The position numbers and the translations under genes were made by a program. The notes beneath the pieces were generated by a model. It was not told the DNA's origin and made no database searches. It worked only from the letters and a program-made list of their open reading frames with translations. DNA of 64,000 bases from Ralstonia soli (GTDB lineage Bacteria > Pseudomonadota > Gammaproteobacteria > Burkholderiales > Burkholderiaceae): positions 372,001 through 436,000 of the forward strand of contig NZ_JAMXHT010000003.1 in NCBI RefSeq assembly GCF_023955655.1, given 5' to 3'. Below, piece after piece: positions 10,208-19,947 of this stretch (within the stretch, counting starts at the first letter, position 1; every line of letters starts with the position of its first letter).

Positions 10208-10600
10208 ATGCCGATCCGCGCATTGCTTCGCCCCCTGGCGGCAGGCGTTCTGATCGTCGCCTCTGCGGGCGCTCTGGCTGCCAACGCATCGGCGCGTCAG
10301 GCCGCCGTCGCCTTTGCAGAACCCGCCATGCCAGCGTGGACACAAGCCGACGCTGCGCGCCCCGCACGTCCGCTGGTGGCGCAGATGTTCTTCGTTGAAT
10401 CCCGAGGCGAACAGGCCGCCCGCATCCGCGCGCAGATGGAACGCATGGAAGCGCGCGCCCGCGCGGACGATCGGCTCAATGGGCGTGTGCAGCCCCACGA
10501 GGGCGGGGGGCGCGGCGACTGGCAACAGCAGGAACGCATGCGCCAGGAGCGCGGCAACGGCGATCAGGGCGGCAACTGGCGCGGCTCGCGCCGGGGCTAA
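10208..10600 (+). CDS. Small secreted Arg/Gln/Gly-rich protein, function unknown
   Basis: A 130-residue protein with a clear signal peptide (MPIRALLRPLAAGVLIVASA, cleavage after ALAANA or ASA). The mature part has a short helix rich in RAQMERMEARARAD and a low-complexity Gly/Arg/Gln tail (GGGRGDWQQQERMRQERGN). AGGAGA 5-10 nt before the ATG at 10208 sets the start. I do not recognise a family. It stands alone between the sugar-dehydrogenase-like gene and the TM2 gene. Confidence 0.7.
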   Translation: MPIRALLRPLAAGVLIVASAGALAANASARQAAVAFAEPAMPAWTQADAARPARPLVAQMFFVESRGEQAARIRAQMERMEARARADDRLNGRVQPHEGGGRGDWQQQERMRQERGNGDQGGNWRGSRRG

Positions 10601-10764
10601 ACAACCTATTCGCCACGCCCGGCTGCAATTTGGCGCCCCTTCTTCCCTTTGCTGATGCGTCTTTAGGACGCGCTCCCGACGTCGCGATCTGGCTGCGTGG
10701 CGCTTCGTGTTGGGCGTAGAATGCGCGGCGCTGTGTTGTCTTGCCGTGTGTTCTACGCCCTGCC

Positions 10765-11220
10765 ATGTCTACGACCGCTCTCCAAAAAAAATCCAAGCTC
10801 CTGACCGTATTGCTCGCCTTCCTGTTCGGGAGCGTGGGCGCGCATCGCTTCTACCTCAAGGGCGGACGCGACTTCTGGGCGTGGTCGCAGGTGCTTGCCA
10901 TGGTGCTCGGCGCGATTGGTGTGGCGTTGCTGTGGTCCACGCAGCGTGCGAGCGTGCCGGGTTGGGTCTGCGCGATCATCGGCGGGGCTTCGGTGCTGGC
11001 GGGGTTTCTATCGGCGCTGGTGTACGGGCTTCGCCCTGACGACAAATGGGATGCGCAATTTAATGCCAACGGCACGCCCACGCGCTCAGGCTGGCCGGTC
11101 GTTCTATTGACCATCCTCACACTGATGATCGGCACCGGCATGCTCATGGCCGGCCTCGCCATCACGTTCCAGACCTACTTCGAAACACAGGTACAGGCGG
11201 CGAAGGAGCTGTCGCAGTAA
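10765..11220 (+). CDS. TM2 domain-containing membrane protein
   Basis: 151 residues. The N-terminal FLFGSVGAHRFYLKGGRDFW is the TM2 signature (two helices joined by a GxxGxHRFYLG-like turn), followed by two further hydrophobic pairs (VPGWVCAIIGGASVLAGFLSA; VVLLTILTLMIGTGMLMAGLA), so about four membrane helices in all. A TAGAAT hexamer at 10717-10722 could be its -10. Its stop directly abuts the stop of the converging radical SAM gene. Function unknown. Confidence 0.8.
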   Translation: MSTTALQKKSKLLTVLLAFLFGSVGAHRFYLKGGRDFWAWSQVLAMVLGAIGVALLWSTQRASVPGWVCAIIGGASVLAGFLSALVYGLRPDDKWDAQFNANGTPTRSGWPVVLLTILTLMIGTGMLMAGLAITFQTYFETQVQAAKELSQ

Positions 11221-12345
11221 TCAGAACAAACTGCCCTGGCGCTCATCGACAGGCTTTCTCGGTTTGGCAGCGCGTGCGGGCGGTTTGAACTGAGACGTGT
11301 CGAGCACGAGTTCGTTGTAGCGGTGGTAGTTGAAGCCGAGCTTGTCGGCCGTCTTGTAGAAGCGCTGCCGCAGCAGGTCTGCCCAGATGCCGGTGCCGCG
11401 CATGCGCGTGGCGAAATCCGCCTTGTAGTCTTGGCCGCCGTGCAGATCGCGGATGCGGTTCATCACGCGTTGCGCGCGATCTGGGAAATGCGCCGTCAGC
11501 CAATCCTGGAATACGGCGTTCAACTCATTCGGCAGGCGCAGCACGATGTAGCTAGCGTAGGTTGCGCCCGCCTCGCGCGCGGCTTCCAGAATCTGCTCCA
11601 TGTGGTCGTCGGTGATGAAGGGGATCATCGGCGCCACGCTCACCCCTACCGGAATGCCCGCTTCCGCCAGCGTGCGGATCGTGCGCAGGCGACGCGATGG
11701 CGTGGCCGCGCGCGGTTCCAGTTTGCGCGCCAATTCCGAATCGAGTGTGGTGATCGTCACCGCTGCGACGACGAGGCTCTTGGCGGCCATCGGTGCGAGC
11801 AGATCGATGTCGCGTTCGATCAACGATGACTTAGTGATGAGCCCAACCGGGTGATCGCAATCGTGCAGCACCTGCAGCACATCACGCGTGATGCGCAGCT
11901 CGCGCTCGATGGGTTGATACGCGTCGGTGTTCACGCCGAGCGCGATCGCCTCACACCGGTAGCCGGGCTTGGCCAGCGTTTCGCGCAGCACCTCGGCGGC
12001 ATTGGTCTTGGCGAATAGCTTGGTCTCGAAATCCAGCCCCGGTGACAACTCCAGATACGCATGCGTGGGCCGCGCAAAGCAGTACACGCACCCGTGCTCG
12101 CAACCGCGATACGGATTGAGCGACACACCAAACGGAATGTCCGGCGATTGGTTGTGGCTCAGGATCGACCGCGCACGCTCGATGGAGACGCTCGTCTGCA
12201 GGCGCGGTGGCGCATCGTCGGTATCCAATTGACCAACGAGCGGCTGCCAGCCGTCATCGACGCGCGTGCGTTCGTCGCGTTCAAAACGACCTTGTAGATT
12301 GGAAGTGGCGCCGCGCCCCTTGCGAGGAACGTGGCGGTCGGACAT
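11221..12345 (-). CDS. PA0069-family radical SAM protein
   Basis: A radical S-adenosylmethionine protein related to spore photoproduct lyase-like SplB but assigned to the PA0069 group. The [4Fe-4S]-binding motif CEHGCVYC (C-x3-C-x2-C) is near residue 77, preceded by NPYRGCEHG and followed by RPTHAYLELSPGLDFETKLF, a stretch typical of this group. 374 residues; the ATG at 12345 is preferred over a TTG at 12354. Substrate unknown; cytosolic. Confidence 0.88.
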   Translation of the reverse strand: MSDRHVPRKGRGATSNLQGRFERDERTRVDDGWQPLVGQLDTDDAPPRLQTSVSIERARSILSHNQSPDIPFGVSLNPYRGCEHGCVYCFARPTHAYLELSPGLDFETKLFAKTNAAEVLRETLAKPGYRCEAIALGVNTDAYQPIERELRITRDVLQVLHDCDHPVGLITKSSLIERDIDLLAPMAAKSLVVAAVTITTLDSELARKLEPRAATPSRRLRTIRTLAEAGIPVGVSVAPMIPFITDDHMEQILEAAREAGATYASYIVLRLPNELNAVFQDWLTAHFPDRAQRVMNRIRDLHGGQDYKADFATRMRGTGIWADLLRQRFYKTADKLGFNYHRYNELVLDTSQFKPPARAAKPRKPVDERQGSLF

Positions 12346-12427
12346 ATCGGGCAAAGCGCAGTGGAATCGGATGCGAGGGCCTGTCGATGCTATCGCATCC
12401 GCTTCCGTTCCGCTGGCGTGGCGCCGA

Positions 12428-14047
12428 CTACGCTTCGGGGTCGAGCTTCACTTCCCAGAGCGATTTTCCGTCGAGGTCGTGCAGCGACACATGCATCGTG
12501 CGCGTGGCCGGGTCGATCTTCGCGCGGCCGTAGTACTGCTGCAGCGCGGCGGGGGACTGGTTTTGCGGATTGTCCTTGGGAATGCTGATGTAGCGCAGGT
12601 CCGGCCCGAAGGTCTGGTCCACTTCGTTCGGCCCAAACGTGCCCGCGTTGATCGGCCCACCAACGAATTCCCAGAATGGCTTGAATTCCGTGAACTTGGC
12701 GCGCGACGGGTGGTAGTACGTGGCCTGCGCGTAGTGCACATCAGCAGTCACCCACACCACGTTCTGGATGTTCTCCTGCTTGATGAAGCGCAGGATCTCG
12801 GCCAGTTCCAGCTCGCGGCCGGACGGTGCGCCGTCATCGGCATTGGCCCACGCTTCATAGGTGCCTTTGGGCACGTCCGGGTTCAGGTCGGGCACCACCA
12901 GCGAGATCGGCATGTCGCTGGCAATCACCTTCCACGTCGCCTTCGACTGCTTGAGCGATTGCTTGAGCCACGCCGTCTGCTTCGGGCCGAGGAAGGCGGC
13001 GTCGGCATCCAGCGTGGTCTGACGGTTCGGCGAGTTGCGGCCGCGATAGCTGCGCTCGTCCAGCATGAACACGTCGAGCAGCGGGCCGTACTGGAAGGCG
13101 CGGTAAATCTGCTCCGGGTCAACCGGGTTGAAGCGGAACGGGTTGTACTCGAACATCGCCTGCTTCGCGCGGGCCGCCAGTACCGTGGCACTGCGCTCCT
13201 GATAGCGCTTCTCTTGCGGGCCGATCTGCTGCCCGGGGTACCAGTTGTTGCGCACTTCGTGGTCGTCCCACTGCACGAGGAACGGCACTTCGGCAGCAAA
13301 GCGGCGCTTGTTCTTGTCGAGCTGGTTGTAGGCAAAGGCGCCGCGGTAGTCATCCAGCGTCTGCGCGACGTGCGACTTCGCTTCGGTGACGAGGTTGGTC
13401 CACAGCGAGCCATCCGGCAGCTTCACCTCGGCCTGGATCGGGCCATCGGCGTAGATCTGATCGCCGGAGTGGATGAAGAAGTCGGGCGATTCGCGGCGCA
13501 TCGCCTCGTACAGGCGATAGCCGCCGAAGCGCTCGTTGATGCCCCAGCCCTGCCCAGCCTCATCGCCGGAGAACACGAAGCAGATCGGGCGATTGGCTTG
13601 AACGGGTGCCGTGCGGAAGCGGCCGGTGATGGGCTCGCTGAACGCCTTGTTGTGCACCGAATCCTGGAAACGCACGCGATAGAACAGGTCGGCACCGGCA
13701 GGCAAACCCGTGAGGTCGACACGTGCGGTGAAACCGCTGGCTTCAGTGGCCGCCGGGCCAACACGGCGCACGACTTTCTTGAAGGCGGCATCGGTCGAAT
13801 ACTCGACGATCGTGCGCGCGAGGCGGTCGGTGCGGCTCCACACGATGGCGCTGTCGGCGGTGATATCGCCGCTCATCACGCCACTGGGCAATTGCGGGCG
13901 CAGGCGCTCGGAAGTCACCGCAGCGGGCGCTACGCCTTGCGCCAACACCTCGCCGATGCGCGAGCCGAGCAGCGCGGCGCCCCCGGTTGAAACGATGCCC
14001 TTGATGAGCGTGCGGCGGGTCGACTTGAAGATCGGCTGGTCAGACAT
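12428..14047 (-). CDS. phoD: Tat-exported alkaline phosphatase D family protein (PhoD-like)
   Basis: A predicted periplasmic Ca/Fe-type phosphodiesterase/phosphatase. The N-terminus has a twin-arginine signal (STRRTLIKGIVSTGGAALLG). The PhoD N-terminal beta-domain is followed by the metallophosphatase core with FVFSGDEAGQGW, FFIHSGDQIYAD, QWDDHEVRNNW and WVTADVHYAQ, which carry the metal-binding Asp/Asn/His residues. 539 residues, full length. It is flanked by the radical SAM and Lrp-type genes on the same strand but separated from both, so probably a single-gene unit. Confidence 0.9.
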   Translation of the reverse strand: MSDQPIFKSTRRTLIKGIVSTGGAALLGSRIGEVLAQGVAPAAVTSERLRPQLPSGVMSGDITADSAIVWSRTDRLARTIVEYSTDAAFKKVVRRVGPAATEASGFTARVDLTGLPAGADLFYRVRFQDSVHNKAFSEPITGRFRTAPVQANRPICFVFSGDEAGQGWGINERFGGYRLYEAMRRESPDFFIHSGDQIYADGPIQAEVKLPDGSLWTNLVTEAKSHVAQTLDDYRGAFAYNQLDKNKRRFAAEVPFLVQWDDHEVRNNWYPGQQIGPQEKRYQERSATVLAARAKQAMFEYNPFRFNPVDPEQIYRAFQYGPLLDVFMLDERSYRGRNSPNRQTTLDADAAFLGPKQTAWLKQSLKQSKATWKVIASDMPISLVVPDLNPDVPKGTYEAWANADDGAPSGRELELAEILRFIKQENIQNVVWVTADVHYAQATYYHPSRAKFTEFKPFWEFVGGPINAGTFGPNEVDQTFGPDLRYISIPKDNPQNQSPAALQQYYGRAKIDPATRTMHVSLHDLDGKSLWEVKLDPEA

Positions 14048-14123
14048 GGGGGCTCCGGTACGGGTGGAAACGTCGCGGGCCAGCCTAAGTGGTTTTCGTG
14101 ACAGCGTTAGGTCACCAACCCGG

Positions 14124-14621
14124 TCACGCGTCCGCTTCCGTCACGTCGATGGCGAGCGTCTCCTTGATCTCTTCCATCACGATGTAGCTCTTGGACTGCA
14201 CCGCGCCCGGTAGCTGCAGCAGGATGTCGCCGAGCAAGCGCCGGTATTCGCTCATCTCGCGGATGCGCGCCTTGATGAGGTAATCGAAATCGCCCGAGAC
14301 GAGGTGGCACTCCAGCACCTCGGGAATGCGCAGCACCTCGCGCCGGAACTGCTCGAACATATTGCCGGCCTTGCTGCCCAGGCTGATCTCTACAAACACG
14401 AGCAGTGAGGCGCCCAGCATGGCCGGATTCAGCCGCGCGTAGTACCCAAGGATGAAGCCCTCGCGCTCCAGGCGTTTGACGCGTTCGATGCACGGGGTGA
14501 TGGTCAAGCCGACCGCCTCGGACAGGTCTTTCATCGACAGTCGACCGTCCTTCTGCAGCAGGTCGAGGATGCGGCGGTCGAGCTTGTCGAGGGCCCGGAC
14601 GGGCTTGCGTTGGGTTCGCAT
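14124..14621 (-). CDS. Lrp/AsnC family transcriptional regulator, likely regulator of dadA
   Basis: 165 residues. The N-terminal helix-turn-helix is LDRRILDLLQKDGRLSMKDLSEAVGLTITPCIERVKRL, and the C-terminal RAM ligand domain includes VLECHLVSGDFDYLIKARI. It is transcribed away from dadA, 121 bp apart, with a perfect inverted repeat between them. Lrp-type regulators next to dadA (DadR/Lrp) activate it in response to alanine or leucine, so this one probably controls D-amino acid catabolism. Confidence 0.9.
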   Translation of the reverse strand: MRTQRKPVRALDKLDRRILDLLQKDGRLSMKDLSEAVGLTITPCIERVKRLEREGFILGYYARLNPAMLGASLLVFVEISLGSKAGNMFEQFRREVLRIPEVLECHLVSGDFDYLIKARIREMSEYRRLLGDILLQLPGAVQSKSYIVMEEIKETLAIDVTEADA

Positions 14622-14696
14622 GAGGCAAAACGCTCCAAAACCAGAGTTATTGCTGTTTCAATGAAATATACAGAAACAATGACTGGCTATGTGCGA

Positions 14697-14720
14697 ATAC
14701 GATAGCGACATCTATCGTAT
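14697..14720. promoter_or_regulatory. Perfect inverted repeat, probable Lrp/AsnC operator before dadA
   Basis: ATACGATAG and CTATCGTAT are exact reverse complements separated by 6 bp. The repeat ends 22 bp before the dadA ATG, where RNA polymerase would bind. A second, looser inverted repeat (TGTTTC 14654-14659 / GAAACA 14673-14678) lies closer to the regulator gene. Confidence 0.6.
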
Positions 14721-14742
14721 ATGCATCTCCGGGGAGTATCAC

Positions 14743-16032
14743 ATGCGCGTGCTCGTTCTTGGTAGCGGCGTGATCGGCGTGACCAGCGCCTATTACCTGG
14801 CCCGCGCGGGCCATGAAGTCACCGTCGTCGACCGCGAAGCCGGTCCGGCGCTGGAGACCAGCTTTGCCAACGCTGGCCAGATCTCCCCGGGCTATGCATC
14901 GCCGTGGGCCGCGCCGGGCGTGCCGCTCAAGGCCATCAAGTGGATGTTCCAAGAGCACGCGCCGCTCACCATCCGCCCCGATGGCACCCTCTTCCAGCTC
15001 AAGTGGATGTGGCAGATGCTGCGCAACTGCGACGCCGCCAGCTACGCGCAAAACAAGGAGCGCATGGTGCGCCTGGCGGAATACAGCCGCGACTGCATCC
15101 GCGACCTGCGCGCCGACACCGGCATCGCCTACGAAGGCCGCCAGCAGGGCACGCTGCAAATCTTCCGTACCCAGCAGCAGCTCGACGGCGCCGCGAACGA
15201 CATCGCCGTGCTCGAGCGCGCTGGCGTGCCCTACGAACTGCTTTCGCGCGAAGACCTCGTGCGCAGTGAACCAGGCCTGGCCTCGACCCGCCACAAGCTG
15301 GCCGGTGGCCTGCGCCTACCCAATGACGAAACGGGCGATTGCCAGCTCTTCACCACGCGCTTGGCCGCGATGGCTGAACAGTTGGGCGTGCGCTTCCATT
15401 TCAACCGCACCATCAATAGCCTGATCTTCAAGAACGAGGCCGTGCGCGGCGCGCTGGTCGACGGGCAGCCGATGGAAGCCGACCTCGTGGTCGTGGCGCT
15501 GGGCAGCTACAGCTCGCCGTTCCTGAAGAACCTGGTGAACGTGCCGGTGTATCCGCTCAAGGGTTTCTCGATCACCGTGCCGATGACGGATGCTGAAAAG
15601 AGCCCCGTCTCCACCATCCTGGACGAGACCTACAAGGTGGCCGTGACCCGCTTTGACGACCGGATCCGCGTGGGCGGCATGGCGCAGATCGTCGGCTACG
15701 ACAAGCGCCTGGACCCGGGCAAGCGCAAGACGCTGGAGTTTGTCGTCAACGATCTGTTCCCGGGCGCGGGCGATGTGTCGCGCGCTTCGTTCTGGACGGG
15801 CCTGCGCCCCATGACGCCGGACGGCACGCCGATCGTCGGCCAGACGCCGGTGCGCGGCCTGTGGCTCAACACGGGCCACGGCACGCTGGGTTGGACCATG
15901 GCGTGCGGCTCGGGCAAGCTGCTGTCGGATCTAGTGTCGGGCCGCTCGCCGGCTATCCGTGCGGACGATCTGTCGGTATATCGCTATATGGGCGGTGCTC
16001 CGATGCCTGCAGGCAAGCCTGCGCTGGCCTGA
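14743..16032 (+). CDS. dadA: D-amino acid dehydrogenase, small subunit DadA
   Basis: A membrane-associated FAD enzyme that oxidises D-amino acids (mainly D-alanine) to keto acids, passing electrons to the respiratory chain. The N-terminus [20 protein letters not shown] is the dinucleotide-binding fold; [21 protein letters not shown] is a DadA hallmark; the C-terminal [20 protein letters not shown] is the second FAD-contacting region. 429 residues. GGGGAG at 14731-14736 sets the ATG at 14743. No alanine racemase gene follows; a terminator comes straight after. Confidence 0.95.
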   Translation: MRVLVLGSGVIGVTSAYYLARAGHEVTVVDREAGPALETSFANAGQISPGYASPWAAPGVPLKAIKWMFQEHAPLTIRPDGTLFQLKWMWQMLRNCDAASYAQNKERMVRLAEYSRDCIRDLRADTGIAYEGRQQGTLQIFRTQQQLDGAANDIAVLERAGVPYELLSREDLVRSEPGLASTRHKLAGGLRLPNDETGDCQLFTTRLAAMAEQLGVRFHFNRTINSLIFKNEAVRGALVDGQPMEADLVVVALGSYSSPFLKNLVNVPVYPLKGFSITVPMTDAEKSPVSTILDETYKVAVTRFDDRIRVGGMAQIVGYDKRLDPGKRKTLEFVVNDLFPGAGDVSRASFWTGLRPMTPDGTPIVGQTPVRGLWLNTGHGTLGWTMACGSGKLLSDLVSGRSPAIRADDLSVYRYMGGAPMPAGKPALA

Positions 16033-16055
16033 TCAGCGACATCACCGCACCAAAG

Positions 16056-16084
16056 AAAAAGGGAGGCTTCGGCCTCCCTTTTTT
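16056..16084. terminator. Bidirectional terminator between dadA and the acyl-CoA dehydrogenase gene
   Basis: A 7-bp stem GGGAGGC/GCCTCCC with a TTCG loop, an A-run on the left and six T on the right. It serves both converging genes. Confidence 0.92.
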
Positions 16085-16102
16085 CATATCCGCCGATGCG
16101 GC

Positions 16103-17887
16103 TTAGAACTGCACTTCCGGCACCGCGCCGATGGTCTCACCACCGGTCAGCACGCTCTGCGCAATGCCCGGCGCCTGCGTGAGCAGCACGTCCGCAAACA
16201 CGCGCGCCGTGGCGATCTTCGCGCCGTAGAAGTTCGGGTCTTCGCTCTCGCGGTCGATGGCCACCAGCAGCGCGCGCGCCATCTGCCAGCCCGACAGCAC
16301 GATGCCGCACAGGCGCAGATACGGCACGCTGCCCGCGAACACGGCGTTCGGTTGCGCCTTGGTCTGCGCGACCACGAAGCGCACCACCGATTCCATGGCC
16401 TCGCGGCCCGCGGCCAGACGGACACGCATCGCATCGCAATGCGCACCACCCTTGGCAGCCAGCGCGGCTTCCACCTTCGCGATTTCCGCGCAGATGCCCA
16501 GCGCCACAGCACCGCCATCACGCACCGTCTTGCGGCCGATCAGGTCGTTGGCCTGGATCGCCGTGGTGCCTTCGTAGATCGGCAGGATGCGCGCGTCGCG
16601 GTAATACTGTGCGGCGCCCGTCTCTTCGATGAAGCCCATGCCGCCGTGCACCTGCACGCCCAGGCTCGTCACGTCGATCGACATCTCGGTGCTCCAGCCC
16701 TTCACGATCGGCACCAGGAATTCGTATAGCGCTTCGTTCTGCTTGCGCGCGGCATCATCGGCGGCATGGTGGCCGGCATCGCACGCGGCAGCGGCCACGT
16801 AGGCCAGTGCGCGAGCGCCTTCGGTCATGGCACGCATCGTCAGCAGCATGCGCTTCACATCCGGGTGATGAATGATCGCAACGGCCTTGGCGGCGGATCC
16901 ATCCACCGGGCGGCTCTGTACGCGCTCGCGCGCATAGGCCACGGCCTTCTGATATGCACGCTCCGACACGCCGATGCCCTGCATGCCCACGGCATAACGC
17001 GCGGCGTTCATCATGATGAACATGTATTCCAGGCCGCGATTCTCTTCGCCGACCAGCGTACCGATGGCGCCGCCGTTATCGCCAAACTGCAGCACCGCCG
17101 TCGGGCTCGCCTTGATCCCCAGCTTGTGTTCGATCGACACGCAATGCGCGTCGTTGCGCGCGCCCAGCGAGCCATCTGCATTGACGAGGAACTTCGGCAC
17201 CACGAACAGCGAGATGCCCTTCACGCCTTCCGGCGCACCCGGCGTGCGCGCCAGCACGAGGTGGACGATGTTCTCGGCCATGTCGTGCTCGCCCCAGGTG
17301 ATGAAAATCTTCGTGCCGAAGATCTTGAACGTGCCGTCGCCCACCGGCTCGGCACGCGTGCGCACGAGTGCCAGGTCGGAACCGGCCTGCGGCTCGGTCA
17401 GGTTCATCGTGCCGGTCCATTCACCCGAGATGAGCTTGGGCACGAACAGTTGCTTCTGCGCTTCAGTGCCGGCGGTGAGCAGCGCCTCGATGGCGCCGTC
17501 GGTCAGCAGCGGGCACAGCGCAAACGACAGGTTGGCCGAGTTCAGCATCTCGATGCAGGCAGCGGCAATCAGCTTGGGCAGGCCCTGGCCGCCGTATTCC
17601 AGCGGGTGCTGCACGCCTTGCCAACCGCCTTGGCCGAACTGCGCGAAGGCCTCCTTGAAACCTGCGGTGGCCGTAACGACGCCGTCCTTCCAGCTGCTCG
17701 GGTTGCGGTCGCCTTCCACGTTGAGCGGCGCGACGACTTCACCAGTAAAGCGTGCGCTTTCTTCCAGCACGGCTTGTGCGGTGTCAGCGGTGGCGTCTTC
17801 AAAGCCGGGCAGCTTTGCAACGTTGTCCAGACCTGCGAGTTCGTTCATCACGAACAGCATGTCTTTGACGGGGGCTTGATAGGTCAT
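16103..17887 (-). CDS. Long-form acyl-CoA dehydrogenase (AcdA/DmdC-like)
   Basis: A 594-residue acyl-CoA dehydrogenase. It has the N-terminal helical domain, the FAD/substrate middle domain (MNLTEPQAGSDLALVRTRAE, then IFITWGEHD), the C-terminal four-helix domain and an extra C-terminal 'AcdC' extension from about residue 460. YEGTTAIQANDLIGRK is the conserved segment near the active site. Electrons would go to ETF, whose two genes lie just upstream on the same strand. Similar proteins are often labelled methylthiopropionyl-CoA dehydrogenase; the chain or substrate specificity cannot be told from the sequence. Confidence 0.88.
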   Translation of the reverse strand: MTYQAPVKDMLFVMNELAGLDNVAKLPGFEDATADTAQAVLEESARFTGEVVAPLNVEGDRNPSSWKDGVVTATAGFKEAFAQFGQGGWQGVQHPLEYGGQGLPKLIAAACIEMLNSANLSFALCPLLTDGAIEALLTAGTEAQKQLFVPKLISGEWTGTMNLTEPQAGSDLALVRTRAEPVGDGTFKIFGTKIFITWGEHDMAENIVHLVLARTPGAPEGVKGISLFVVPKFLVNADGSLGARNDAHCVSIEHKLGIKASPTAVLQFGDNGGAIGTLVGEENRGLEYMFIMMNAARYAVGMQGIGVSERAYQKAVAYARERVQSRPVDGSAAKAVAIIHHPDVKRMLLTMRAMTEGARALAYVAAAACDAGHHAADDAARKQNEALYEFLVPIVKGWSTEMSIDVTSLGVQVHGGMGFIEETGAAQYYRDARILPIYEGTTAIQANDLIGRKTVRDGGAVALGICAEIAKVEAALAAKGGAHCDAMRVRLAAGREAMESVVRFVVAQTKAQPNAVFAGSVPYLRLCGIVLSGWQMARALLVAIDRESEDPNFYGAKIATARVFADVLLTQAPGIAQSVLTGGETIGAVPEVQF

Positions 17888-17972
17888 GGCTCTCTCCAGT
17901 CATTCGTTAAACGTGATCAGGACGAAGTGTCAGCGTGTCCGCGCCGTCCTGATAACGCTTGCGCTCGCGTAT

Positions 17973-18009
17973 AAAAAAGCCGTTTCCAAACGAGGTCGGA
18001 AACGGCTTT
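17973..18009 (-). terminator. Intrinsic terminator after etfBA
   Basis: A 12-bp perfect stem (AAAGCCGTTTCC / GGAAACGGCTTT) with a 10-nt loop and a T-run on the leftward strand. It separates etfA from the acyl-CoA dehydrogenase gene, so the latter probably needs its own promoter or readthrough. Confidence 0.88.
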
Positions 18010-18065
18010 GCGTGGGGCCGCATTGTCCATTCGGGCGCACCGGGAAGATGCGCCGCCCGGTTCGA

Positions 18066-19001
18066 TCAGCCCAATGCGCTCACCAGCTCCGGCACGACAG
18101 CGTTCAGATCACCCACGAGGCCGTAGTCGGCCACCTGGAAGATCGGCGCTTCCGGATCCTTGTTGATCGCCACGATCACCTTGGAATCCTTCATGCCGGC
18201 CAGGTGCTGGATCGCGCCCGAGATACCGACGGCGATGTACAGCTGCGGCGCGACGATCTTGCCGGTCTGGCCGACCTGGTAGTCGTTCGGCACGAAGCCG
18301 GCATCCACTGCAGCACGCGAGGCACCCAGCGCGGCGCCCAGCTTGTCGGCCAGCGGCGTCAGCACCTTGGTGTAGTTCTCGCCCGAGCCCACGCCACGGC
18401 CACCCGACACGATGATCTTGGCAGCGGTCAGTTCCGGGCGGTCGCTCTTCGTCACTTCGCGCGAGACGAATTGCGAGATGCCCGCGTCAGCCACGGCGGT
18501 CAGGTTTTCGGTGGCAGCCGAGCCACCGGTCGCTGCAGCCGGGTCGAATGCCGTGCCACGCACGGTAATCACCTTCACCTTGTCGGCCGATTGCACGGTG
18601 GCAATCGCGTTGCCAGCGTAGATCGGGCGCTCGAAGGTGTCCGGGCCGTCGACCTTGGTAATGTCGGACAGCTGGGCCACGTCCAGCTTGGCAGCCACGC
18701 GCGGCAGGATGTTCTTGCCGTAGGCGGTGGCGGGCGCCAGGATGTGGCTGTAGTTGCCGGCAATGGCCAGGGCCTGCTCGGCGACGTTTTCGGCCAGACC
18801 ATCGGCAAACTGGGGCGCGTCGGCCACCAGCACCTTGGTCACGCCTGCGATTTGCGCAGCGGCCTGTGCAGCAGCGCCGCAGCCAGCGCCGGCCACCAGC
18901 ACGTGGACGTCACCGCCGCACTGGGCGGCTGCCGTCACGGTGTTCAGCGTCGCGGACTTGATGGATTGGTTGTCGTGTTCAGCAATAACGAGTGCAGTCA
19001 T
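18066..19001 (-). CDS. etfA: Electron transfer flavoprotein subunit alpha
   Basis: ETF-alpha binds FAD and hands electrons from acyl-CoA dehydrogenases to ETF:quinone oxidoreductase. 311 residues. The C-terminal FAD domain has [54 protein letters not shown] and [10 protein letters not shown], the standard signature. It follows etfB by 17 bp. Confidence 0.97.
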   Translation of the reverse strand: MTALVIAEHDNQSIKSATLNTVTAAAQCGGDVHVLVAGAGCGAAAQAAAQIAGVTKVLVADAPQFADGLAENVAEQALAIAGNYSHILAPATAYGKNILPRVAAKLDVAQLSDITKVDGPDTFERPIYAGNAIATVQSADKVKVITVRGTAFDPAAATGGSAATENLTAVADAGISQFVSREVTKSDRPELTAAKIIVSGGRGVGSGENYTKVLTPLADKLGAALGASRAAVDAGFVPNDYQVGQTGKIVAPQLYIAVGISGAIQHLAGMKDSKVIVAINKDPEAPIFQVADYGLVGDLNAVVPELVSALG

Positions 19002-19018
19002 GTTTGTTCTCCCCGCGC

Positions 19019-19768
19019 TCAGATAACTTTGGCTTCGGTCTTCAGCTTGGCGACCAGCGTGGCCACGTCGGGCACCATCACGCCGGCGCTGCGCTTGGCG
19101 GGCTCGACCACCTTCAGCGTCTTCAGGCGCGGAGCGACGTCCACGCCCAGGTCTTCCGGCTTGACCGTGTCGAGCGGCTTCTTCTTCGCCTTCATGATGT
19201 TCGGCAGCGTCACGTAGCGCGGCTCGTTCAGGCGCAGGTCGGTGGTGACCACGGCCGGCAGCTTGACCGACAGGGTCTCCAGACCGCCGTCTACTTCACG
19301 CGTGACCGAAGCCTTGCCGTCGGCAACCACGACCTTCGAGGCAAACGTGGCTTGCGGCAGGCCGGCCAGCGCAGCCAGCATCTGACCGGTCTGGTTAGCG
19401 TCGTCGTCAATCGCCTGCTTGCCGAGGATGATCAGTTGCGGCTGTTCCTTGTCGACCAGCGCCTTGAGCAGCTTGGCAACGGCCAGCGGCTGCAGCTCTT
19501 CGTTGGTCTCGACCAGGATGCCGCGGTCGGCGCCGATGGCCATGGCGGTGCGCAGGGTTTCCTGGCACTGCGTCGGGCCGCACGACACGGCGATCACTTC
19601 GGTAGCGACGCCCGCTTCCTTCAGGCGGACCGCCTCTTCCACGGCGATCTCGTCGAACGGGTTCATGCTCATCTTGACGTTGGCAAGATCCACACCGCTG
19701 CCGTCCGTCTTCACGCGGACCTTCACGTTGTAATCGATCACGCGCTTGACTGCGACCAGGACTTTCAT
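19019..19768 (-). CDS. etfB: Electron transfer flavoprotein subunit beta
   Basis: ETF-beta, the AMP-binding subunit of the heterodimer. 249 residues: [20 protein letters not shown], then [18 protein letters not shown] and the signature [16 protein letters not shown]. First gene of etfBA, with a TATAAT promoter about 50 bp upstream. Confidence 0.97.
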   Translation of the reverse strand: MKVLVAVKRVIDYNVKVRVKTDGSGVDLANVKMSMNPFDEIAVEEAVRLKEAGVATEVIAVSCGPTQCQETLRTAMAIGADRGILVETNEELQPLAVAKLLKALVDKEQPQLIILGKQAIDDDANQTGQMLAALAGLPQATFASKVVVADGKASVTREVDGGLETLSVKLPAVVTTDLRLNEPRYVTLPNIMKAKKKPLDTVKPEDLGVDVAPRLKTLKVVEPAKRSAGVMVPDVATLVAKLKTEAKVI

Positions 19769-19814
19769 GCGCTCACTCCACTAATTGATAAGACGATTTT
19801 GCAAAACGCTGGCC

Positions 19815-19843
19815 ATTATAAGGGGGGCCAGTCGCCCGCGTAA
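19815..19843 (-). promoter_or_regulatory. Promoter of etfBA
   Basis: Read leftward: TTACGC (19838-19843), 17-bp spacer, perfect TATAAT (19815-19820). Predicted transcription start about 40 nt before the etfB ATG. Confidence 0.6.
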
Positions 19844-19875
19844 TTTTTCCGAACGGTCGTGCTATTTTAACCGCG

Positions 19876-19909
19876 AAAATTTGCCGGACGCCAGTCAAAC
19901 GTCCGGCAA
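19876..19909 (-). terminator. Intrinsic terminator of metNIQ
   Basis: Perfect 10-bp stem TTGCCGGACG/CGTCCGGCAA with a 9-nt loop, then ATTTT on the leftward strand, 39 bp after the metQ stop. Confidence 0.8.
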
Positions 19910-19947
19910 TCGGTTGGGGAAAACCCTCTAACCGTGTGTAAAAGTGC

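Noticed and set aside
12266-13990. 574-codon rightward frame opposite phoD
   Set aside because: Same reason: complementary to a clear Tat-exported PhoD coding sequence.
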